This document shows positions 1-13,069 of a stretch of 64,000 nucleotides of DNA, piece after piece. The stretch covers positions 446,983 to 510,982 of the forward strand of contig NZ_QAIG01000005.1 in assembly GCF_003060885.1 (NCBI RefSeq), in the 5' to 3' direction. Each line of letters opens with the position of its first letter. Within the stretch, counting starts at the first letter, position 1. The position numbers and the translations under genes are program-made. This DNA is from Pseudomonas sp. HMWF032. GTDB lineage: Bacteria; Pseudomonadota; Gammaproteobacteria; Pseudomonadales; Pseudomonadaceae. The notes under the pieces were generated by a model. That model saw nothing but the letters and a program-made list of their open reading frames with translations. It had not been told where the DNA came from and made no database searches.

Positions 1-1
1 A

Positions 2-241
2 GGTTTTAACATAGAAACCTTCGCTATGGTTGGTACTCTTGCGAACGACTCTGGAGTTTTTGCGCTGATTAGCGGGGTCAGTGGGGTTCATCGGGTTAGG
101 GTTGGCGATTATTTGGGGCGCAACTACGGGCGTATAATTACTATCGATGAATCTAAAATCGATGTAGTGGAAATTGTGCCTGATGGTGAGGGGGGCTGGT
201 TAGAGCGCCCGCGAACGTTATCTCTTAAAGAGCGCTCTTGA
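2..241 (+). CDS. pilP: PilP, type IV pilus inner-membrane lipoprotein (3' end only)
   Basis: Only the last ~80 codons lie in the window, and the frame is open from base 2 to a TGA at 239-241. The visible part contains VHRVRVGDYLGRNYG and ends in the basic tail SLKERS, typical of the C-terminal beta domain of PilP (DUF2340-type). PilP bridges the PilN/PilO inner-membrane complex and the PilQ secretin in type IV pilus assembly. pilQ follows after an 18-bp gap with a GGAG-containing leader, as expected for the end of a pilMNOPQ operon. The identification rests on this partial sequence plus the neighbour. The codons are AT-rich, like those of pilQ. Confidence 0.9.
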   Translation, partial: GFNIETFAMVGTLANDSGVFALISGVSGVHRVRVGDYLGRNYGRIITIDESKIDVVEIVPDGEGGWLERPRTLSLKERS

Positions 242-259
242 AGCTAGAGCGGAGTAAAT

Positions 260-2416
260 ATGAAAAAGAATAACCAATCTGCTCGGCGGAATATGATGAT
301 GAATAACTCCATTTTGTCGATAGGGCTCTCGCTTATTGTTGTGCTTTTTTCTCCTCCAGTCTTGTCTGCTAACTTACAGGCTCTTGATGTTGCTACACTG
401 CCTGGTGACCGAGTTGAGTTGAAACTTTCGTTTGATGAGCCTGTGTTGGCGCCGCGTGGCTATACGATTGAGCAGCCTGCTCGCATTGCTCTCGATTTGC
501 CAGGTGTATCAAACAAGCTTGGGGCTAAGAATCGTGAGCTAGGTGTTGGTAATGCGCGTAGTGTGACTGTTGTTGAGGCTGGAGATCGCACTCGCCTGAT
601 CATTAATTTAACAAGTCTTGTTCCATATCAGACACGTGCTGATGGTAATAGCCTATATGTGACTGTTGGTGATGGTGGCTTGGTCACTGTGCCAGCTACG
701 AGCAATCCCTTGGTTGCTAAAACTACAGTGCCAGCAATTAAAAAATATATTCCTCAGTCCAGGGAGATTGGCGGTATTGATTTTCAGCGTGGCGAACTTG
801 GGGAAGGAAATATAGTTATTAGTTTGTCTGATGCTTCTGTTGCTCCTGATATACAGGAGCAGGATGGAAAAATTCGTCTGGATTTTGCTAAGACTAGCCT
901 CCCCGAGGCTCTTCGAGTGAAGTTGGATGTTAAGGATTTTGCTACGCCTGTCCAGTTCATTACATCGACAGGCGTAGGTGATAAGGCAAGTGTTATTATT
1001 GAGCCTGCCGGTGTATATGACTATCTGGCGTATCAGGCAGATAATAAGCTAACGATTAGTGTGAAACCATTGACCCAGAATGAGGTTGAAAGGAGGAAGG
1101 CGGAGAGTTTTGCGTATTCTGGGGAGAAACTTTCTCTTAATTTTCAGGATATTGATGTTCGATCGGTTTTACAGTTGATTGCAGATTTTACTGACTTAAA
1201 CCTTGTTGCAAGTGACACTGTTTCTGGGAATATCACTCTGCGCTTGCAGAATGTGCCTTGGGATCAGGCGTTGGATCTTGTTCTGAAAACTAAGGGTTTA
1301 GATAAGCGCAAGGTTGGTAATGTTTTGATGGTGGCACCGGCAGATGAAATCGCCGCTAGAGAGCGTCAAGAGTTAGAGGCTCAGAAACAAGTGGCGGAAC
1401 TTGCTCCTTTGCGCAAGGATGTTATTCAGCTTAATTATGCCAAGGCCTCTGATATAGCAAAAATATATGAGGATAATGATTCGAAAGGGGTGTTAAAAGA
1501 TGATATGCGGGGGGCTGTCATTTCTGATGATAGAACTAATACCCTCATAATTACACTCACTCAAGAGCGAATTGATGAGCTTCGCCGTATTATTACTCAA
1601 TTAGATATACCTGTAAGGCAGGTCATGATTGAGGCTCGTATAGTTGAGGCAAATGTTGATTTTGACAAGTCTCTGGGCGTTCGCTGGGGCGGCAACCTTT
1701 GGGCTGGGGATAGTGGCAAATGGCTGGGTTATGGTAAGAACGGGAGTTTGACAGTCGAAGATGATGACGAAAGTCGAGTGGGTCAATTCGCAGGTAAGCT
1801 AAAGATTCCAGCTAACACACCTTTTGTCGATCTTGGGGCTGCTGGTGCAACTACTGGCATTGGTATTGGATTTATCACTGATAACGCAATTCTGGATCTT
1901 CAGCTGAGTGCTATGGAAAAGACCGGGTCTGGAGAGGTTGTTTCGCAGCCTAAGGTTGTAACTGCGGACAAAGAGACTGCAAAAATATTGAAAGGCCAAG
2001 AAGTTCCATACCAAGAAGCTAGTTCAAGTGGTGCAACAAGTACATCGTTTAAGCAGGCTGCTTTATCTCTTGAGGTTACACCGCAAATAACACCAGACAG
2101 TCGTGTCATCGTTGAGGTTAAGGTAACAAAAGATGCTCCAGATTTCTCGCAGGCTGCTGCTACCGGTGGTGTGCCGTCAATAAATAAGAACGAAGTTAAT
2201 GCGAAGGTTCTTGTTGCGGATGGTGAGACTATTGTTATAGGTGGTGTTTTTTCTAACACTCAATCGAAGTCAGTTGATAAGGTGCCATTCTTGGGGGATA
2301 TACCCTATGTAGGGCGTTTGTTCCGTCGTGATCTAGTTCAGGACAAGAAGTCAGAGCTGCTGATTTTCCTGACTCCGCGAATCATGAACAACCAAGCTGT
2401 CGCGGTGAGTCGTTGA
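260..2416 (+). CDS. pilQ: PilQ, type IV pilus outer-membrane secretin
   Basis: A 718-residue secretin that forms the outer-membrane channel through which the type IV pilus passes. A signal peptide is visible (hydrophobic stretch from about residue 15 ending at PVLSA). Two AMIN-type beta domains lie at about 38-145 and 170-270, an STN/N0 domain near 285-350 ([20 protein letters not shown]), a secretin N1 domain near 385-460, and the C-terminal secretin barrel from about 520. The barrel includes [17 protein letters not shown], a hallmark secretin ending. Translation could instead start at one of the Met codons 12-14, which would leave a more standard signal peptide. Base composition is clearly lower in GC than in gltB and later genes, with many codons ending in A or T. 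aroK starts 4 bp after the stop, so the two are probably co-transcribed. Confidence 0.97.
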   Translation: MKKNNQSARRNMMMNNSILSIGLSLIVVLFSPPVLSANLQALDVATLPGDRVELKLSFDEPVLAPRGYTIEQPARIALDLPGVSNKLGAKNRELGVGNARSVTVVEAGDRTRLIINLTSLVPYQTRADGNSLYVTVGDGGLVTVPATSNPLVAKTTVPAIKKYIPQSREIGGIDFQRGELGEGNIVISLSDASVAPDIQEQDGKIRLDFAKTSLPEALRVKLDVKDFATPVQFITSTGVGDKASVIIEPAGVYDYLAYQADNKLTISVKPLTQNEVERRKAESFAYSGEKLSLNFQDIDVRSVLQLIADFTDLNLVASDTVSGNITLRLQNVPWDQALDLVLKTKGLDKRKVGNVLMVAPADEIAARERQELEAQKQVAELAPLRKDVIQLNYAKASDIAKIYEDNDSKGVLKDDMRGAVISDDRTNTLIITLTQERIDELRRIITQLDIPVRQVMIEARIVEANVDFDKSLGVRWGGNLWAGDSGKWLGYGKNGSLTVEDDDESRVGQFAGKLKIPANTPFVDLGAAGATTGIGIGFITDNAILDLQLSAMEKTGSGEVVSQPKVVTADKETAKILKGQEVPYQEASSSGATSTSFKQAALSLEVTPQITPDSRVIVEVKVTKDAPDFSQAAATGGVPSINKNEVNAKVLVADGETIVIGGVFSNTQSKSVDKVPFLGDIPYVGRLFRRDLVQDKKSELLIFLTPRIMNNQAVAVSR

Positions 2417-2420
2417 TTCA

Positions 2421-2939
2421 GTGCAAAATTTGATTCTTGTTGGCCCGATGGGGGCGGGAAAGAGCACCATCGGGCGTCTATTGGCTAAAGAGTTGCGGTT
2501 GCCGTTCAAGGATTCTGATAAGGAAATTGAGCAGCGCACAGGGGCGGATATTCCTTGGATATTCGATGTCGAGGGAGAGCAGGGCTTTCGTGAGCGTGAG
2601 CAGGCGGTAATAGTCGAACTCTGTGATGTTGATGGCATGGTATTAGCGACGGGGGGCGGTGCTGTTATGCGTGCTGAAAACCGCGCGGCTCTGAAGCGTG
2701 GTGGCCATGTGGTTTATTTGCATGCTTCTGTTGAGCAGCAGGTGGATCGCACTTCGCGAGACCGCAATCGACCGTTGTTGCGTGCGGCAGATCCAGGCAA
2801 GGTTTTGGCAGAGCTGTTCGCGGTTCGTGATCCGCTGTACCGCGAGGTTGCCGATATTGTCGTGGAAACCGACGAGCGTCCTCCGCGTTTGGTCGTGCAA
2901 GAGATTCTTGAGCGCCTTGCGGTGCTTTCTCCCCGTTAA
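2421..2939 (+). CDS. aroK: Shikimate kinase
   Basis: 172 residues, the usual size. It phosphorylates shikimate at the 3-hydroxyl with ATP (chorismate pathway, cytoplasm). Visible motifs are the P-loop [12 protein letters not shown] near residues 7-18, the shikimate-binding DSDKEIE near 32, the GGGAV loop near residue 80, and the LID-type arginines in [10 protein letters not shown]. The start is GTG at 2421, four bases after the pilQ stop. It is followed by aroB, the usual proteobacterial aroKB pair placed behind pilMNOPQ. Confidence 0.97.
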   Translation: MQNLILVGPMGAGKSTIGRLLAKELRLPFKDSDKEIEQRTGADIPWIFDVEGEQGFREREQAVIVELCDVDGMVLATGGGAVMRAENRAALKRGGHVVYLHASVEQQVDRTSRDRNRPLLRAADPGKVLAELFAVRDPLYREVADIVVETDERPPRLVVQEILERLAVLSPR

Positions 2940-2990
2940 AGCGCAGGCGTAACTGCGCTATCCTAGCCCCCTTTGTTATCTGGGGGTTTT

Positions 2991-4094
2991 ATGCAGACTC
3001 TTCATGTCGATCTTGGTGAACGCAGCTATCCGATCTATATCGGTGCCGAGCTGTTGGCTCGTGCTGATTTGTTGGCGGCCCATATTGTCGGTCGACAAGT
3101 CGCGATAGTGACCAATGAGACAGTTGCTCCCCTTTACCTTGCTACGCTTGAGCGTTCGCTCGCAGGCTATGCCGTTGCCTCTGTTGTTTTGCCTGATGGT
3201 GAGAGTTACAAAACCTGGGAAACACTGCAGCTGGTTTTTGATGGACTGCTGGGGGCGCGACATGATCGACGCACAACGGTGATTGCCCTGGGGGGGGGGG
3301 TGATTGGTGATATGGCGGGTTTTGCGGCTGCCTGTTATCAGCGTGGCGTGAACTTTATCCAGGTACCGACAACGCTATTGTCCCAGGTCGATTCATCCGT
3401 TGGCGGCAAGACGGGTATTAATCATCCGCTGGGTAAAAATATGGTGGGCGCGTTTTACCAGCCGCAAGCCGTGTTGATTGATACGGCCACGCTGGTTACT
3501 TTGCCGGCTCGTGAGCTATCTGCTGGTCTTGCGGAAGTAATCAAGTATGGCCTGATCTGTGACGAGCCTTTCCTGTCCTGGCTTGAGGAGCACATGCTTG
3601 CATTGCGTTGTCTGGATCAGCAGGCGTTGACGGCCGCTATTGCTCACTCCTGTGCTGCCAAGGCGCGGGTGGTGGCTGCGGATGAGCGTGAGTCTGGTGT
3701 GCGTGCCACCTTGAACCTCGGGCACACTTTTGGCCATGCCATAGAGACGCATCAGGGTTACGGTGTCTGGTTGCATGGTGAGGCTGTTGCCGCCGGTACG
3801 GTCATGGCGTTGGATATGTCCGAGCGCCTGGGCTGGATTACGGCTGCTGAGCGTGAGCGGGTGGTGCGCTTATTTGTCACGGCCGGTTTGCCTGTGGTGC
3901 CGCCGCAAGATATGACAGCCGAGGATTTTATGGAGCATATGGCGGTCGACAAAAAGGTCCTCGATGGCAAATTGCGCTTGGTGTTGTTGCGCGGCTTGGG
4001 CGAGGCGGTGGTAACCGGTGACTTTCCCCGGGAAATTTTGAATGCCACGCTGAGCGCAGATTATGCGGCGCAGCTGGCTCAGCTTAAAAACTAA
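2991..4094 (+). CDS. aroB: 3-dehydroquinate synthase
   Basis: 367 residues from the ATG at 2991; an in-frame upstream start at 2973 would add six unlikely residues. The enzyme converts DAHP to 3-dehydroquinate using NAD+ and a divalent metal. Seen: [11 protein letters not shown], the NAD-binding [11 protein letters not shown], the lysine-rich [12 protein letters not shown] segment with NPLGKNM-like [22 protein letters not shown], and the metal-binding [11 protein letters not shown]. The three glycines of GGGVIGD are all encoded by GGG, giving an uninterrupted run of 11 G at 3290-3300 (see findings). The next gene starts 10 bp downstream. Confidence 0.97.
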   Translation: MQTLHVDLGERSYPIYIGAELLARADLLAAHIVGRQVAIVTNETVAPLYLATLERSLAGYAVASVVLPDGESYKTWETLQLVFDGLLGARHDRRTTVIALGGGVIGDMAGFAAACYQRGVNFIQVPTTLLSQVDSSVGGKTGINHPLGKNMVGAFYQPQAVLIDTATLVTLPARELSAGLAEVIKYGLICDEPFLSWLEEHMLALRCLDQQALTAAIAHSCAAKARVVAADERESGVRATLNLGHTFGHAIETHQGYGVWLHGEAVAAGTVMALDMSERLGWITAAERERVVRLFVTAGLPVVPPQDMTAEDFMEHMAVDKKVLDGKLRLVLLRGLGEAVVTGDFPREILNATLSADYAAQLAQLKN

Positions 4095-4104
4095 CGAGTG
4101 GCCC

Positions 4105-5703
4105 ATGACAAGTTTGCATGCTGACGAGGCGTTTCTCGATCACTACCAGTTCACTCATGACCCCTTCGCATCGCGAGTGCCAGGGTTCAAGTTCTTTCCA
4201 GCGCAGCGCAAGCCGGTATTGGGGCAGCTGCATCACCTGGCGCGCTACAGCCAGTTGTTGTTGGTGGTCAGCGGCCCGGATGGCAGCGGTAAGACGCTGC
4301 TGCGTCAGGCGTTGGTAGCGAGTACCAACAAGCAGGCCGTGCAGAGCATTGTGGTTTCTGCGAAGGGCTCTTCTGATCCTGCAAGCATTCTGCGTCAGGT
4401 TGCTCAGGGCTTGCAGGTGCAGCGTCCAGAGTTGCCGGCGATTCTGGCGCAGGTCGGTCAGTTGGCGCTGACTGGGCAGGAAGTTTATGTGCTCGTCGAT
4501 GATGCCGAGGACCTCAGTGATGCCGCGCTGACCAGTCTGTTGAGTTTGGCTGTTGGCAATGCCGAGGGGCGGCCTCACGTGTTTCTGTTCGCCGAGTCGC
4601 AGTTGTTGCTGCGTCTTGAGCAGGTTGCTGCGGGCGATGAATGCTTCCACGTCATTGAGCTGCAACCCTATAGCGAAGACGAGACCCGGGAGTACATGGC
4701 GCAGCGCCTTGAGGGAGCTGGGCAGGGAATTGAACTCTTCAGTGATGATCAGGTTGCCGACATTCATGAGCAGTCCGGCGGTTGGCCGGGTGCGATCAAC
4801 CAGGTCGCCCGCGAAATACTGCTGGATTCGATGCTGGCGCGGCGCGGTGCGGCGAGCCGTGGTGGGTTTGCCTTTAGTCTGCCGCGCAAGCATTTGCTGG
4901 CGCTGTGTGTCGTCGCTATCGGTATTCTCGCCGCCTGGTTTATGCAGGGGCGTGTGGTTGAGGATGTCGAGGCGCCAATGATTGCGCAGTTGCCCCTGGG
5001 CGGCGCTGTGCCACCGGCTGTGGCAGTGGACGCGGCAGCGCCTGCTGCGCCTGCGGTTGCACCTGCTATTCAGTTTGAGGGGGCCAACCAGCCGTTACCG
5101 CTGCCTTTGGTGGGTGAGGCGCAACCGGTGATACGTGAGCCTCTGGCTCAGGCGGCTGGATTGAGCGGTGCGGAGGAGTCAGATGTGGCGGGTGCGGCCA
5201 CAGCTCCTGAGCTGGTAGCTGAGGCTGCTCCGGTGCGATCTGCGACGATCCCGGTCGTCCCGGCTACGCCAGTTGCACCTCCTGTGGCTGAACCTGTGAA
5301 AGTTGCACCGCCGGTCGCTCCGGTGGTCAAGCCCGTGGCGCCAGTTGTTGCTGCTGCGCCATTAAGTAAGCCGCTGGTCTCAGTTGCTCCGGCCAAGCCC
5401 GCGGCTTCGGCGGTGGGGGGCGACTGGTATGCAGCCCAGGCTGGTTCGCGTTTTACCCTGCAGATCCTCGGTGCGCGACTGGAAAGTGGTGCGCAGGCTT
5501 TTGTAAAAGCCCATGGCGCGGATTACCACTATTTCAAGAAGCAGCATCAGGGTAAGCCGCTGTACGTGGTGACGTATGGCAGCTTTGCAACCCGTGAGGC
5601 TGCTCAGGCGGCCTTGCGCACCCTGCCCGCCAAGGTGCAGGCTGGTAAGCCATGGCCGCGCAACTTTGCTGGGATCCAGCAAGAGATTGCTAAGGCGCGC
5701 TAG
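4105..5703 (+). CDS. DamX-like AAA ATPase with SPOR domain
   Basis: 532 residues from the ATG at 4105. The N-terminal half is an ExeA/GspA-like AAA ATPase with Walker A GPDGSGKT near residues 56-63 and a Walker B-like VYVLVDDAEDL near 128-138. A single membrane segment (HLLALCVVAIGILAAWFM) lies near 262-280. A long Ala/Pro/Val-rich linker follows to about 435, then a C-terminal SPOR domain (TLQILGARLESGAQAF ... PLYVVTYGSF). SPOR domains bind denuded peptidoglycan at the division septum, so this is probably an inner-membrane protein with a periplasmic septal-binding tail, like E. coli DamX, which also sits beside aroKB. The role in division is inferred from the family. Confidence 0.85.
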   Translation: MTSLHADEAFLDHYQFTHDPFASRVPGFKFFPAQRKPVLGQLHHLARYSQLLLVVSGPDGSGKTLLRQALVASTNKQAVQSIVVSAKGSSDPASILRQVAQGLQVQRPELPAILAQVGQLALTGQEVYVLVDDAEDLSDAALTSLLSLAVGNAEGRPHVFLFAESQLLLRLEQVAAGDECFHVIELQPYSEDETREYMAQRLEGAGQGIELFSDDQVADIHEQSGGWPGAINQVAREILLDSMLARRGAASRGGFAFSLPRKHLLALCVVAIGILAAWFMQGRVVEDVEAPMIAQLPLGGAVPPAVAVDAAAPAAPAVAPAIQFEGANQPLPLPLVGEAQPVIREPLAQAAGLSGAEESDVAGAATAPELVAEAAPVRSATIPVVPATPVAPPVAEPVKVAPPVAPVVKPVAPVVAAAPLSKPLVSVAPAKPAASAVGGDWYAAQAGSRFTLQILGARLESGAQAFVKAHGADYHYFKKQHQGKPLYVVTYGSFATREAAQAALRTLPAKVQAGKPWPRNFAGIQQEIAKAR

Positions 5704-5808
5704 CTGATACACTTCAGCGCTTGCGCTGACTGGTTGGTCGCTACCACGACCTTCCGGTCTAATCCTTCGTTTTCGCGACATATGTTTTCAAGGCGTCGTC
5801 ACTAAGAT

Positions 5809-5837
5809 TTGTGACGGCCTAGGTGGGTATGTACAAT
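5809..5837 (+). promoter_or_regulatory. Predicted sigma-70 promoter of gltBD
   Basis: A -35 box TTGTGA (5809-5814), a 17-bp spacer and a -10 box TACAAT (5832-5837) lie about 105 bp upstream of the gltB ATG, in the 240-bp gap after the SPOR gene. The inverted repeat CGTCAC-N8-GTGACG (5797-5816) overlaps the -35 box and could be an operator or a hairpin. A second small hairpin (5714-5729) lacks a T-run. No other gene is seen in the gap. Confidence 0.6.
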
Positions 5838-5943
5838 GACCACCCTTTCGCCTGCGCAAAGCTGGGGCTTCGTCCTGCGCGTATGGTAAGTGGTTGAATT
5901 AGAAAGTAATTGCCTTGTGATAGGCCGTCTGGTGAGAGTCCCT

Positions 5944-8900
5944 ATGAAAGCAGGTTTGTACCGTCCTGATGAGTTCAAGGATAACTGCGGCTTCGGCCTG
6001 ATCGCCCACATGCAGGGTGAGGCTAGCCATCACCTGTTGCAGACCGCGATTGAAGCCCTGACATGCATGACCCACCGTGGCGGGATTAACGCCGACGGTA
6101 AGACCGGTGACGGTTGTGGTCTGCTGATCCAGAAGCCTGATGCTTTCCTGCGGGCCATGGCCCAGCAGCACTTTGCCGTCGAACTGCCCAAGCAGTACGC
6201 CGTCGGCATGGTCTTCTTCAACCAAGATCCGGTGAAGGCTGAAGCCGCCCGCGCCAACATGAATCGCGAGATTCTCGCTGCCGGCCTGAGTTTAGTCGGC
6301 TGGCGCAAGGTGCCAATCGATACCAGCGTGCTTGGCCGCCTGGCGCTTGAGCGTCTGCCGCAGATTGAGCAGGTGTTTATCGGGGGCGAAGGCCTGTCCG
6401 ATCAGGAATTCGCGATCAAGCTGTTCAGCGCGCGTCGTCGTTCTTCGGTGGCTAACGCTGCGGACAGTGATCACTACATTTGCAGCTTTTCGCACAAGAC
6501 CATCATCTACAAAGGGTTGATGATGCCGGCCGACCTGCAGCAGTTCTACCCAGACTTGGGTGACGAGCGCCTGCAGACCGCCATTTGCGTATTCCACCAG
6601 CGCTTCTCCACCAACACCCTGCCGAAATGGCCGCTGGCGCAGCCGTTCCGCTTCCTGGCGCACAACGGTGAAATCAACACCATCACCGGTAACCGCAACT
6701 GGGCGCAGGCGCGCCGCATGAAGTTCGCCAACGACCAGATCTTTGATTTGGATGAGCTCGGCCCGCTGGTCAACCGCGTGGGTTCCGACTCCTCGAGCAT
6801 GGACAACATGCTCGAGTTGATGGTCACCGGCGGCATCGACCTGTTCCGTGGCGTGCGCATGATCATTCCGCCAGCCTGGCAGAACGTCGAAACCATGGAC
6901 GCCGATCTGCGTGCGTTCTACGAATACAACTCCATGCACATGGAGCCCTGGGATGGCCCGGCCGGTGTGGTACTCACCGATGGCCGTTACGCCGTGTGCT
7001 TGCTTGACCGTAACGGCCTGCGTCCGGCGCGCTGGGTTACGACCAAGAACGGCTACATCACCCTGGCGTCGGAAATCGGCGTGTGGAACTACGCGCCCGA
7101 AGACGTCTTGGCCAAGGGCCGCGTCGGGCCGGGTCAGATCCTCGCCGTGGACACCGAAACCGGGCAGATCCTCGGCAGCGACGACATCGACAACCGCCTG
7201 AAGTCGCGCCACCCCTACAAGCAGTGGATGCGCAAGAGTGCCCAGCGCATTCAGGCGACTCTGGAAGACCGTGACCATGGTTCGGCGTTCTACGATGTCG
7301 ATCAGCTCAAGCAGTACATGAAGATGTACCAGGTCACCTTCGAGGAGCGTGATCAGGTGCTGCGACCGCTGGGCGAGCAGGGCCAGGAAGCCGTCGGTTC
7401 CATGGGTGACGACACGCCGATGGCCGTGCTCAGCCAGCGCGTACGTTCACCGTATGACTACTTCCGCCAGCAGTTCGCGCAGGTCACCAACCCGCCGATC
7501 GACCCGCTGCGTGAAGCCATCGTCATGTCGCTGGAGATCTGCCTCGGTGCCGAGCGCAATATCTTCGAAGAGTCACCTGAGCACGCTGCGCGGGTGATTC
7601 TCAGCAGCCCGGTGATTTCGCCGGCCAAGTGGCGCGCCTTGATGAACCTGGATCGCCCGGGCTTCGAGCGTCAGCTGATCGACATGAACTACGACGAGTC
7701 GCTCGGCCTGGAAGCCGCCGTGCGCAACATGGCCGATCAGGCTGAAGAAGCCGTGCGCGCCGGTAAGGTGCTGCTGGTGCTGTCGGACCGTCATATCGCC
7801 CCAGGCAAGCTGCCGGCCCACGCCTCGCTGGTTACCGGTGCGATTCACCACCGTCTGACCGAGAAAGGCCTGCGTTGTGACTGCAACATCCTGGTCGAAA
7901 CCGCGACCGCTCGCGATCCGCATCACTATGCCGTGCTGCTCGGCTTCGGCGCGTCGGCGGTTTATCCGTTCCTGGCTTACGAAGTGCTGGGCGACCTGAT
8001 CCGCACTGGCGAAGTGCTCGGCGATCTGTATGAAGTGTTCAAGCACTACCGCAAAGGCATCTCCAAGGGCCTGCTGAAGATCCTGTCGAAGATGGGTATC
8101 TCCACTGTTGCTTCTTATCGTGGTGCGCAGCTGTTCGAAGCGGTCGGCCTGGCCGATGACGTCACCGAACTGTGCTTCCGCGGTGTGGCCAGCCGCATCA
8201 AGGGCGCGCGCTTCGTCGATATCGAAAACGAGCAGAAGCTGCTCGCGGCCGAAGCCTGGAACGCGCGCAAGTCGATCCAGCAAGGCGGCTTGCTCAAGTT
8301 CGTTTACGGCGGCGAGTACCACGCCTACAACCCGGATGTGGTCAACACCCTGCAGGCGGCGGTGCAGCAAGGTAGCTACGAAAAATTCAAGGAATACACC
8401 ACGCTGGTCGACACCCGTCCGGTGTCGATGCTGCGCGACCTGCTTAAACTGAAGCTGGCCGACCAGCCAATCGCGCTGGATCAGGTTGAGCCACTGGGCG
8501 ATATCCTTAAGCGCTTTGACTCTGCTGGGATTTCCCTCGGCGCGTTGTCGCCGGAAGCGCACGAAGCCATTGCTGAGGCGATGAACCGTCTGGGCGCGCG
8601 CTCCAACTCCGGTGAGGGCGGTGAAGACCCGGCCCGTTACGGCACCGTGCGCAGCTCGAAGATCAAGCAGGTGGCCACCGGCCGCTTTGGCGTGACCCCG
8701 GAATACTTGGTCAACGCCGAAGTGCTGCAGATCAAGGTGGCTCAGGGCGCCAAGCCCGGTGAGGGCGGCCAGCTGCCGGGCGGCAAGGTCAACGGTCTGA
8801 TCGCCAAACTGCGTTATGCCGTGCCGGGCGTGACCCTGATTTCGCCACCGCCGCACCACGACATCTATTCCATCGAAGACCTGGCGCAGCTGATCTATGA

Positions 8901-10392
8901 CCTCAAGCAGGTCAACCCGGCCGCGCTGGTTTCGGTCAAGCTGGTGGCGGAAGCCGGTGTCGGCACCATCGCCGCCGGTGTGGCCAAGGCCTATGCCGAC
9001 CTGATCACCATCTCCGGTTACGACGGTGGCACCGGTGCATCGCCGCTGACCTCGATCAAGTACGCCGGTGCGCCGTGGGAACTCGGCCTGGCCGAAACCC
9101 ACCAAACCCTGCGCGGCAACGACCTGCGCGGCAAGGTGCGGGTACAGACTGACGGTGGCTTGAAGACCGGCCTCGACGTGATCAAGGCCGCCATCCTTGG
9201 CGCCGAAAGCTTCGGCTTCGGTACTGCGCCGATGATCGCGCTGGGCTGTAAATACCTGCGCATCTGTCACCTGAACAACTGCGCCACCGGCGTGGCGACG
9301 CAGAACGACAAGCTGCGCAAGGATCACTTCATCGGCACCGTCGAAATGGTGATGAACTTCTTCACCTATGTGGCCGAAGAAACCCGTGAGTGGCTGGCCA
9401 AGCTGGGTGTCCGCAGCCTGGAAGAGCTGATCGGGCGTACCGATCTTCTGGAAATGCTGCCAGGCGAAACCGCCAAGCAGGGTCATCTTGACCTGACGCC
9501 GCTGCTCGGCAGCGACCACATTCCGGCCGACAAGCCGCAGTTCTGCCTGGTTGATCGCAACCCGCCGTTCGACGAAGGCCTGCTGGCTGAGAAAATGGTT
9601 GAGTTGGCCAAGCCGGCAATCGAGGCTGCCAGTGGCGCTGAGATTGATCTGGACATCTGCAACTGCGACCGTTCCATCGGTGCCCGTGTCTCCGGCGAAA
9701 TTGCCCGCAAACACGGTAACCAGGGTATGACCCATGCACCGATTACCTTCCGCTTCAAAGGCACTGCGGGCCAGAGCTTCGGCGTGTGGAACGCCGGTGG
9801 CCTGAACCTGTACCTGGAAGGCGATGCCAACGACTACGTCGGCAAGGGCATGACCGGCGGCAAACTGGTGATCACCCCGCCGAAAGGCAGCCCGTTCAAG
9901 ACCCAGGACAGTGCCATCATCGGTAACACCTGCCTGTACGGCGCCACTGGCGGCAAGCTGTTCGCAGCCGGTACTGCGGGCGAACGTTTCGCCGTGCGTA
10001 ACTCCGGTGCGCACACGGTGGTGGAAGGCACGGGCGACCATTGCTGCGAATACATGACCGGCGGCTTTGTCTGCGTACTGGGCAAAACCGGCTACAACTT
10101 CGGTTCTGGCATGACCGGCGGTTTCGCCTATGTGCTCGATCTGGATAACAGCTTCTATGACCGCGTTAACCACGAGCTGGTGGAAATTCAGCGGATCAAC
10201 AATGAGTCGATGGAGGCTTACCGTAGCCACCTGGAGCGTGTACTCGTCGAGTACGTCCAGGAAACATCGAGTGAGTGGGGCGCGACCCTGCTGGAAAACC
10301 TGGACGACTACCTGCGCAAGTTCTGGCTGGTCAAACCGAAGGCGGCAAGCCTGAAGTCGTTGCTCTCCAGCACCCGTGCCAACCCGCAATAA
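5944..10392 (+). CDS. gltB: Glutamate synthase (NADPH) large chain
   Basis: 1482 residues from the ATG at 5944. An in-frame start 54 bp upstream exists, but the chosen one gives the usual propeptide, with the catalytic Cys at residue 15 ([11 protein letters not shown]). The N-terminal class II glutaminase domain (to ~430) releases ammonia from glutamine. The central and FMN-binding synthase domains (about 470-1200) add it to 2-oxoglutarate. The Cys triad of the 3Fe-4S cluster is seen in [15 protein letters not shown], and the C-terminal GXGXG beta-helix (repeated GGK/GTAG motifs) covers roughly 1230-1430. Works with GltD, 34 bp downstream, in nitrogen assimilation. Confidence 0.98.
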   Translation: MKAGLYRPDEFKDNCGFGLIAHMQGEASHHLLQTAIEALTCMTHRGGINADGKTGDGCGLLIQKPDAFLRAMAQQHFAVELPKQYAVGMVFFNQDPVKAEAARANMNREILAAGLSLVGWRKVPIDTSVLGRLALERLPQIEQVFIGGEGLSDQEFAIKLFSARRRSSVANAADSDHYICSFSHKTIIYKGLMMPADLQQFYPDLGDERLQTAICVFHQRFSTNTLPKWPLAQPFRFLAHNGEINTITGNRNWAQARRMKFANDQIFDLDELGPLVNRVGSDSSSMDNMLELMVTGGIDLFRGVRMIIPPAWQNVETMDADLRAFYEYNSMHMEPWDGPAGVVLTDGRYAVCLLDRNGLRPARWVTTKNGYITLASEIGVWNYAPEDVLAKGRVGPGQILAVDTETGQILGSDDIDNRLKSRHPYKQWMRKSAQRIQATLEDRDHGSAFYDVDQLKQYMKMYQVTFEERDQVLRPLGEQGQEAVGSMGDDTPMAVLSQRVRSPYDYFRQQFAQVTNPPIDPLREAIVMSLEICLGAERNIFEESPEHAARVILSSPVISPAKWRALMNLDRPGFERQLIDMNYDESLGLEAAVRNMADQAEEAVRAGKVLLVLSDRHIAPGKLPAHASLVTGAIHHRLTEKGLRCDCNILVETATARDPHHYAVLLGFGASAVYPFLAYEVLGDLIRTGEVLGDLYEVFKHYRKGISKGLLKILSKMGISTVASYRGAQLFEAVGLADDVTELCFRGVASRIKGARFVDIENEQKLLAAEAWNARKSIQQGGLLKFVYGGEYHAYNPDVVNTLQAAVQQGSYEKFKEYTTLVDTRPVSMLRDLLKLKLADQPIALDQVEPLGDILKRFDSAGISLGALSPEAHEAIAEAMNRLGARSNSGEGGEDPARYGTVRSSKIKQVATGRFGVTPEYLVNAEVLQIKVAQGAKPGEGGQLPGGKVNGLIAKLRYAVPGVTLISPPPHHDIYSIEDLAQLIYDLKQVNPAALVSVKLVAEAGVGTIAAGVAKAYADLITISGYDGGTGASPLTSIKYAGAPWELGLAETHQTLRGNDLRGKVRVQTDGGLKTGLDVIKAAILGAESFGFGTAPMIALGCKYLRICHLNNCATGVATQNDKLRKDHFIGTVEMVMNFFTYVAEETREWLAKLGVRSLEELIGRTDLLEMLPGETAKQGHLDLTPLLGSDHIPADKPQFCLVDRNPPFDEGLLAEKMVELAKPAIEAASGAEIDLDICNCDRSIGARVSGEIARKHGNQGMTHAPITFRFKGTAGQSFGVWNAGGLNLYLEGDANDYVGKGMTGGKLVITPPKGSPFKTQDSAIIGNTCLYGATGGKLFAAGTAGERFAVRNSGAHTVVEGTGDHCCEYMTGGFVCVLGKTGYNFGSGMTGGFAYVLDLDNSFYDRVNHELVEIQRINNESMEAYRSHLERVLVEYVQETSSEWGATLLENLDDYLRKFWLVKPKAASLKSLLSSTRANPQ

Positions 10393-10417
10393 GAATGCGC
10401 CTGAAGTGGTTTGATGA

Positions 10418-11873
<1,456 letters not shown>

Positions 11874-11901
11874 GCGGCCGCGACAAATTGACCCTATAGA
11901 C

Positions 11902-11934
11902 AAAAGGCACGGCACCCGCCGTGCCTTTTGTTTT
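11902..11934 (+). terminator. Rho-independent terminator of gltBD
   Basis: A perfect stem AAAAGGCACGGC / GCCGTGCCTTTT with a 3-4 nt loop, followed by GTTTT, 57 bp after the gltD stop and about 55 bp before hemE. Confidence 0.9.
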
Positions 11935-11989
11935 GTGCTCTGCGAAAATGCCCGCACTTTTTTACCGATTACTTCGACCGGGAACTGCC

Positions 11990-13057
11990 ATGACCGCCCT
12001 GAAAAACGACCGTTTTCTTCGTGCCCTGCTCAAGCAGCCGGTGGACGTTACGCCTGTATGGATGATGCGTCAGGCAGGTCGTTATCTGCCCGAATACCGC
12101 GCCACTCGCGCCAAGGCCGGTAACTTCGTCAACTTGATGAAGAATCCGGAGCTGGCGTGCGAGGTCACCATTCAACCGCTGGACCGTTACCCGCAGTTGG
12201 ATGCCGCGATTCTGTTCTCCGACATCCTGACCATCCCCGATGCCATGGGCCAGGGCCTGTATTTCGAGACCGGTGAAGGCCCGCGCTTTCAAAAAGTCAT
12301 CAGCTCAATGGCTGATATCGAGGCGCTGCCGATCCCCGACCCTGAGCAGGACTTGGGGTATGTAATGGACGCCGTGCGCAATATCCGTCGTGAACTCAGT
12401 GGCCGTGTGCCGTTGATCGGCTTTACCGGCAGCCCCTGGACCCTGGCCACCTATATGGTCGAAGGCGGCTCGTCGAAGGACTTCCGCAAGTCCAAGGCCA
12501 TGCTCTACGACAACCCGCAGGCCATGCATGCGCTGCTCGACAAGCTCGCGCAGTCGGTCACGGCCTACCTCAATGGGCAGATCAAGGCCGGCGCTCAGGC
12601 CGTGCAGATATTCGACTCCTGGGGCGGCAGCCTGTCAGCGGCGGCCTATCAGGAATTCTCCCTGGCCTACATGAAGAAGATTGTGGATGGCTTGATTCGC
12701 GAGCACGACGGTCGCCGTGTGCCGGTCATTCTGTTCACCAAGGGTGGCGGTCTGTGGTTAGAGTCGATGGCTGAAACCGGCGCTGAGGCACTGGGTTTGG
12801 ACTGGACCTGCGACATCGGCAGCGCCCGCGCCCGCGTTGGCAACAAGGTGGCGCTGCAGGGCAACATGGACCCGAGCGTGCTGTACGCCAACCCGGCGGC
12901 GATTCGTGCTGAAGTCGGGCGTATTCTTGCCGCTTATGGTCATGGCAGTGGTCAGGTGTTCAACCTGGGGCACGGCATCACCCCGGAAGTTAACCCCGCC
13001 AATGCTGGCGCGTTCTTCGAAGCGGTGCATGAGCTGTCGGCGCAGTACCATCAGTAA
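11990..13057 (+). CDS. hemE: Uroporphyrinogen decarboxylase
   Basis: 355 residues from the ATG at 11990; an upstream in-frame ATG at 11921 would place the start inside the gltD terminator. The enzyme removes four carboxyl groups from uroporphyrinogen III to give coproporphyrinogen III in heme synthesis. The N-terminal signature [16 protein letters not shown] holds the substrate-binding arginines. [17 protein letters not shown], the DSWGG loop and the C-terminal [11 protein letters not shown] are family hallmarks. It stands as a single gene between two terminators. Confidence 0.98.
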   Translation: MTALKNDRFLRALLKQPVDVTPVWMMRQAGRYLPEYRATRAKAGNFVNLMKNPELACEVTIQPLDRYPQLDAAILFSDILTIPDAMGQGLYFETGEGPRFQKVISSMADIEALPIPDPEQDLGYVMDAVRNIRRELSGRVPLIGFTGSPWTLATYMVEGGSSKDFRKSKAMLYDNPQAMHALLDKLAQSVTAYLNGQIKAGAQAVQIFDSWGGSLSAAAYQEFSLAYMKKIVDGLIREHDGRRVPVILFTKGGGLWLESMAETGAEALGLDWTCDIGSARARVGNKVALQGNMDPSVLYANPAAIRAEVGRILAAYGHGSGQVFNLGHGITPEVNPANAGAFFEAVHELSAQYHQ

Positions 13058-13069
13058 ACCTTGCACAAA

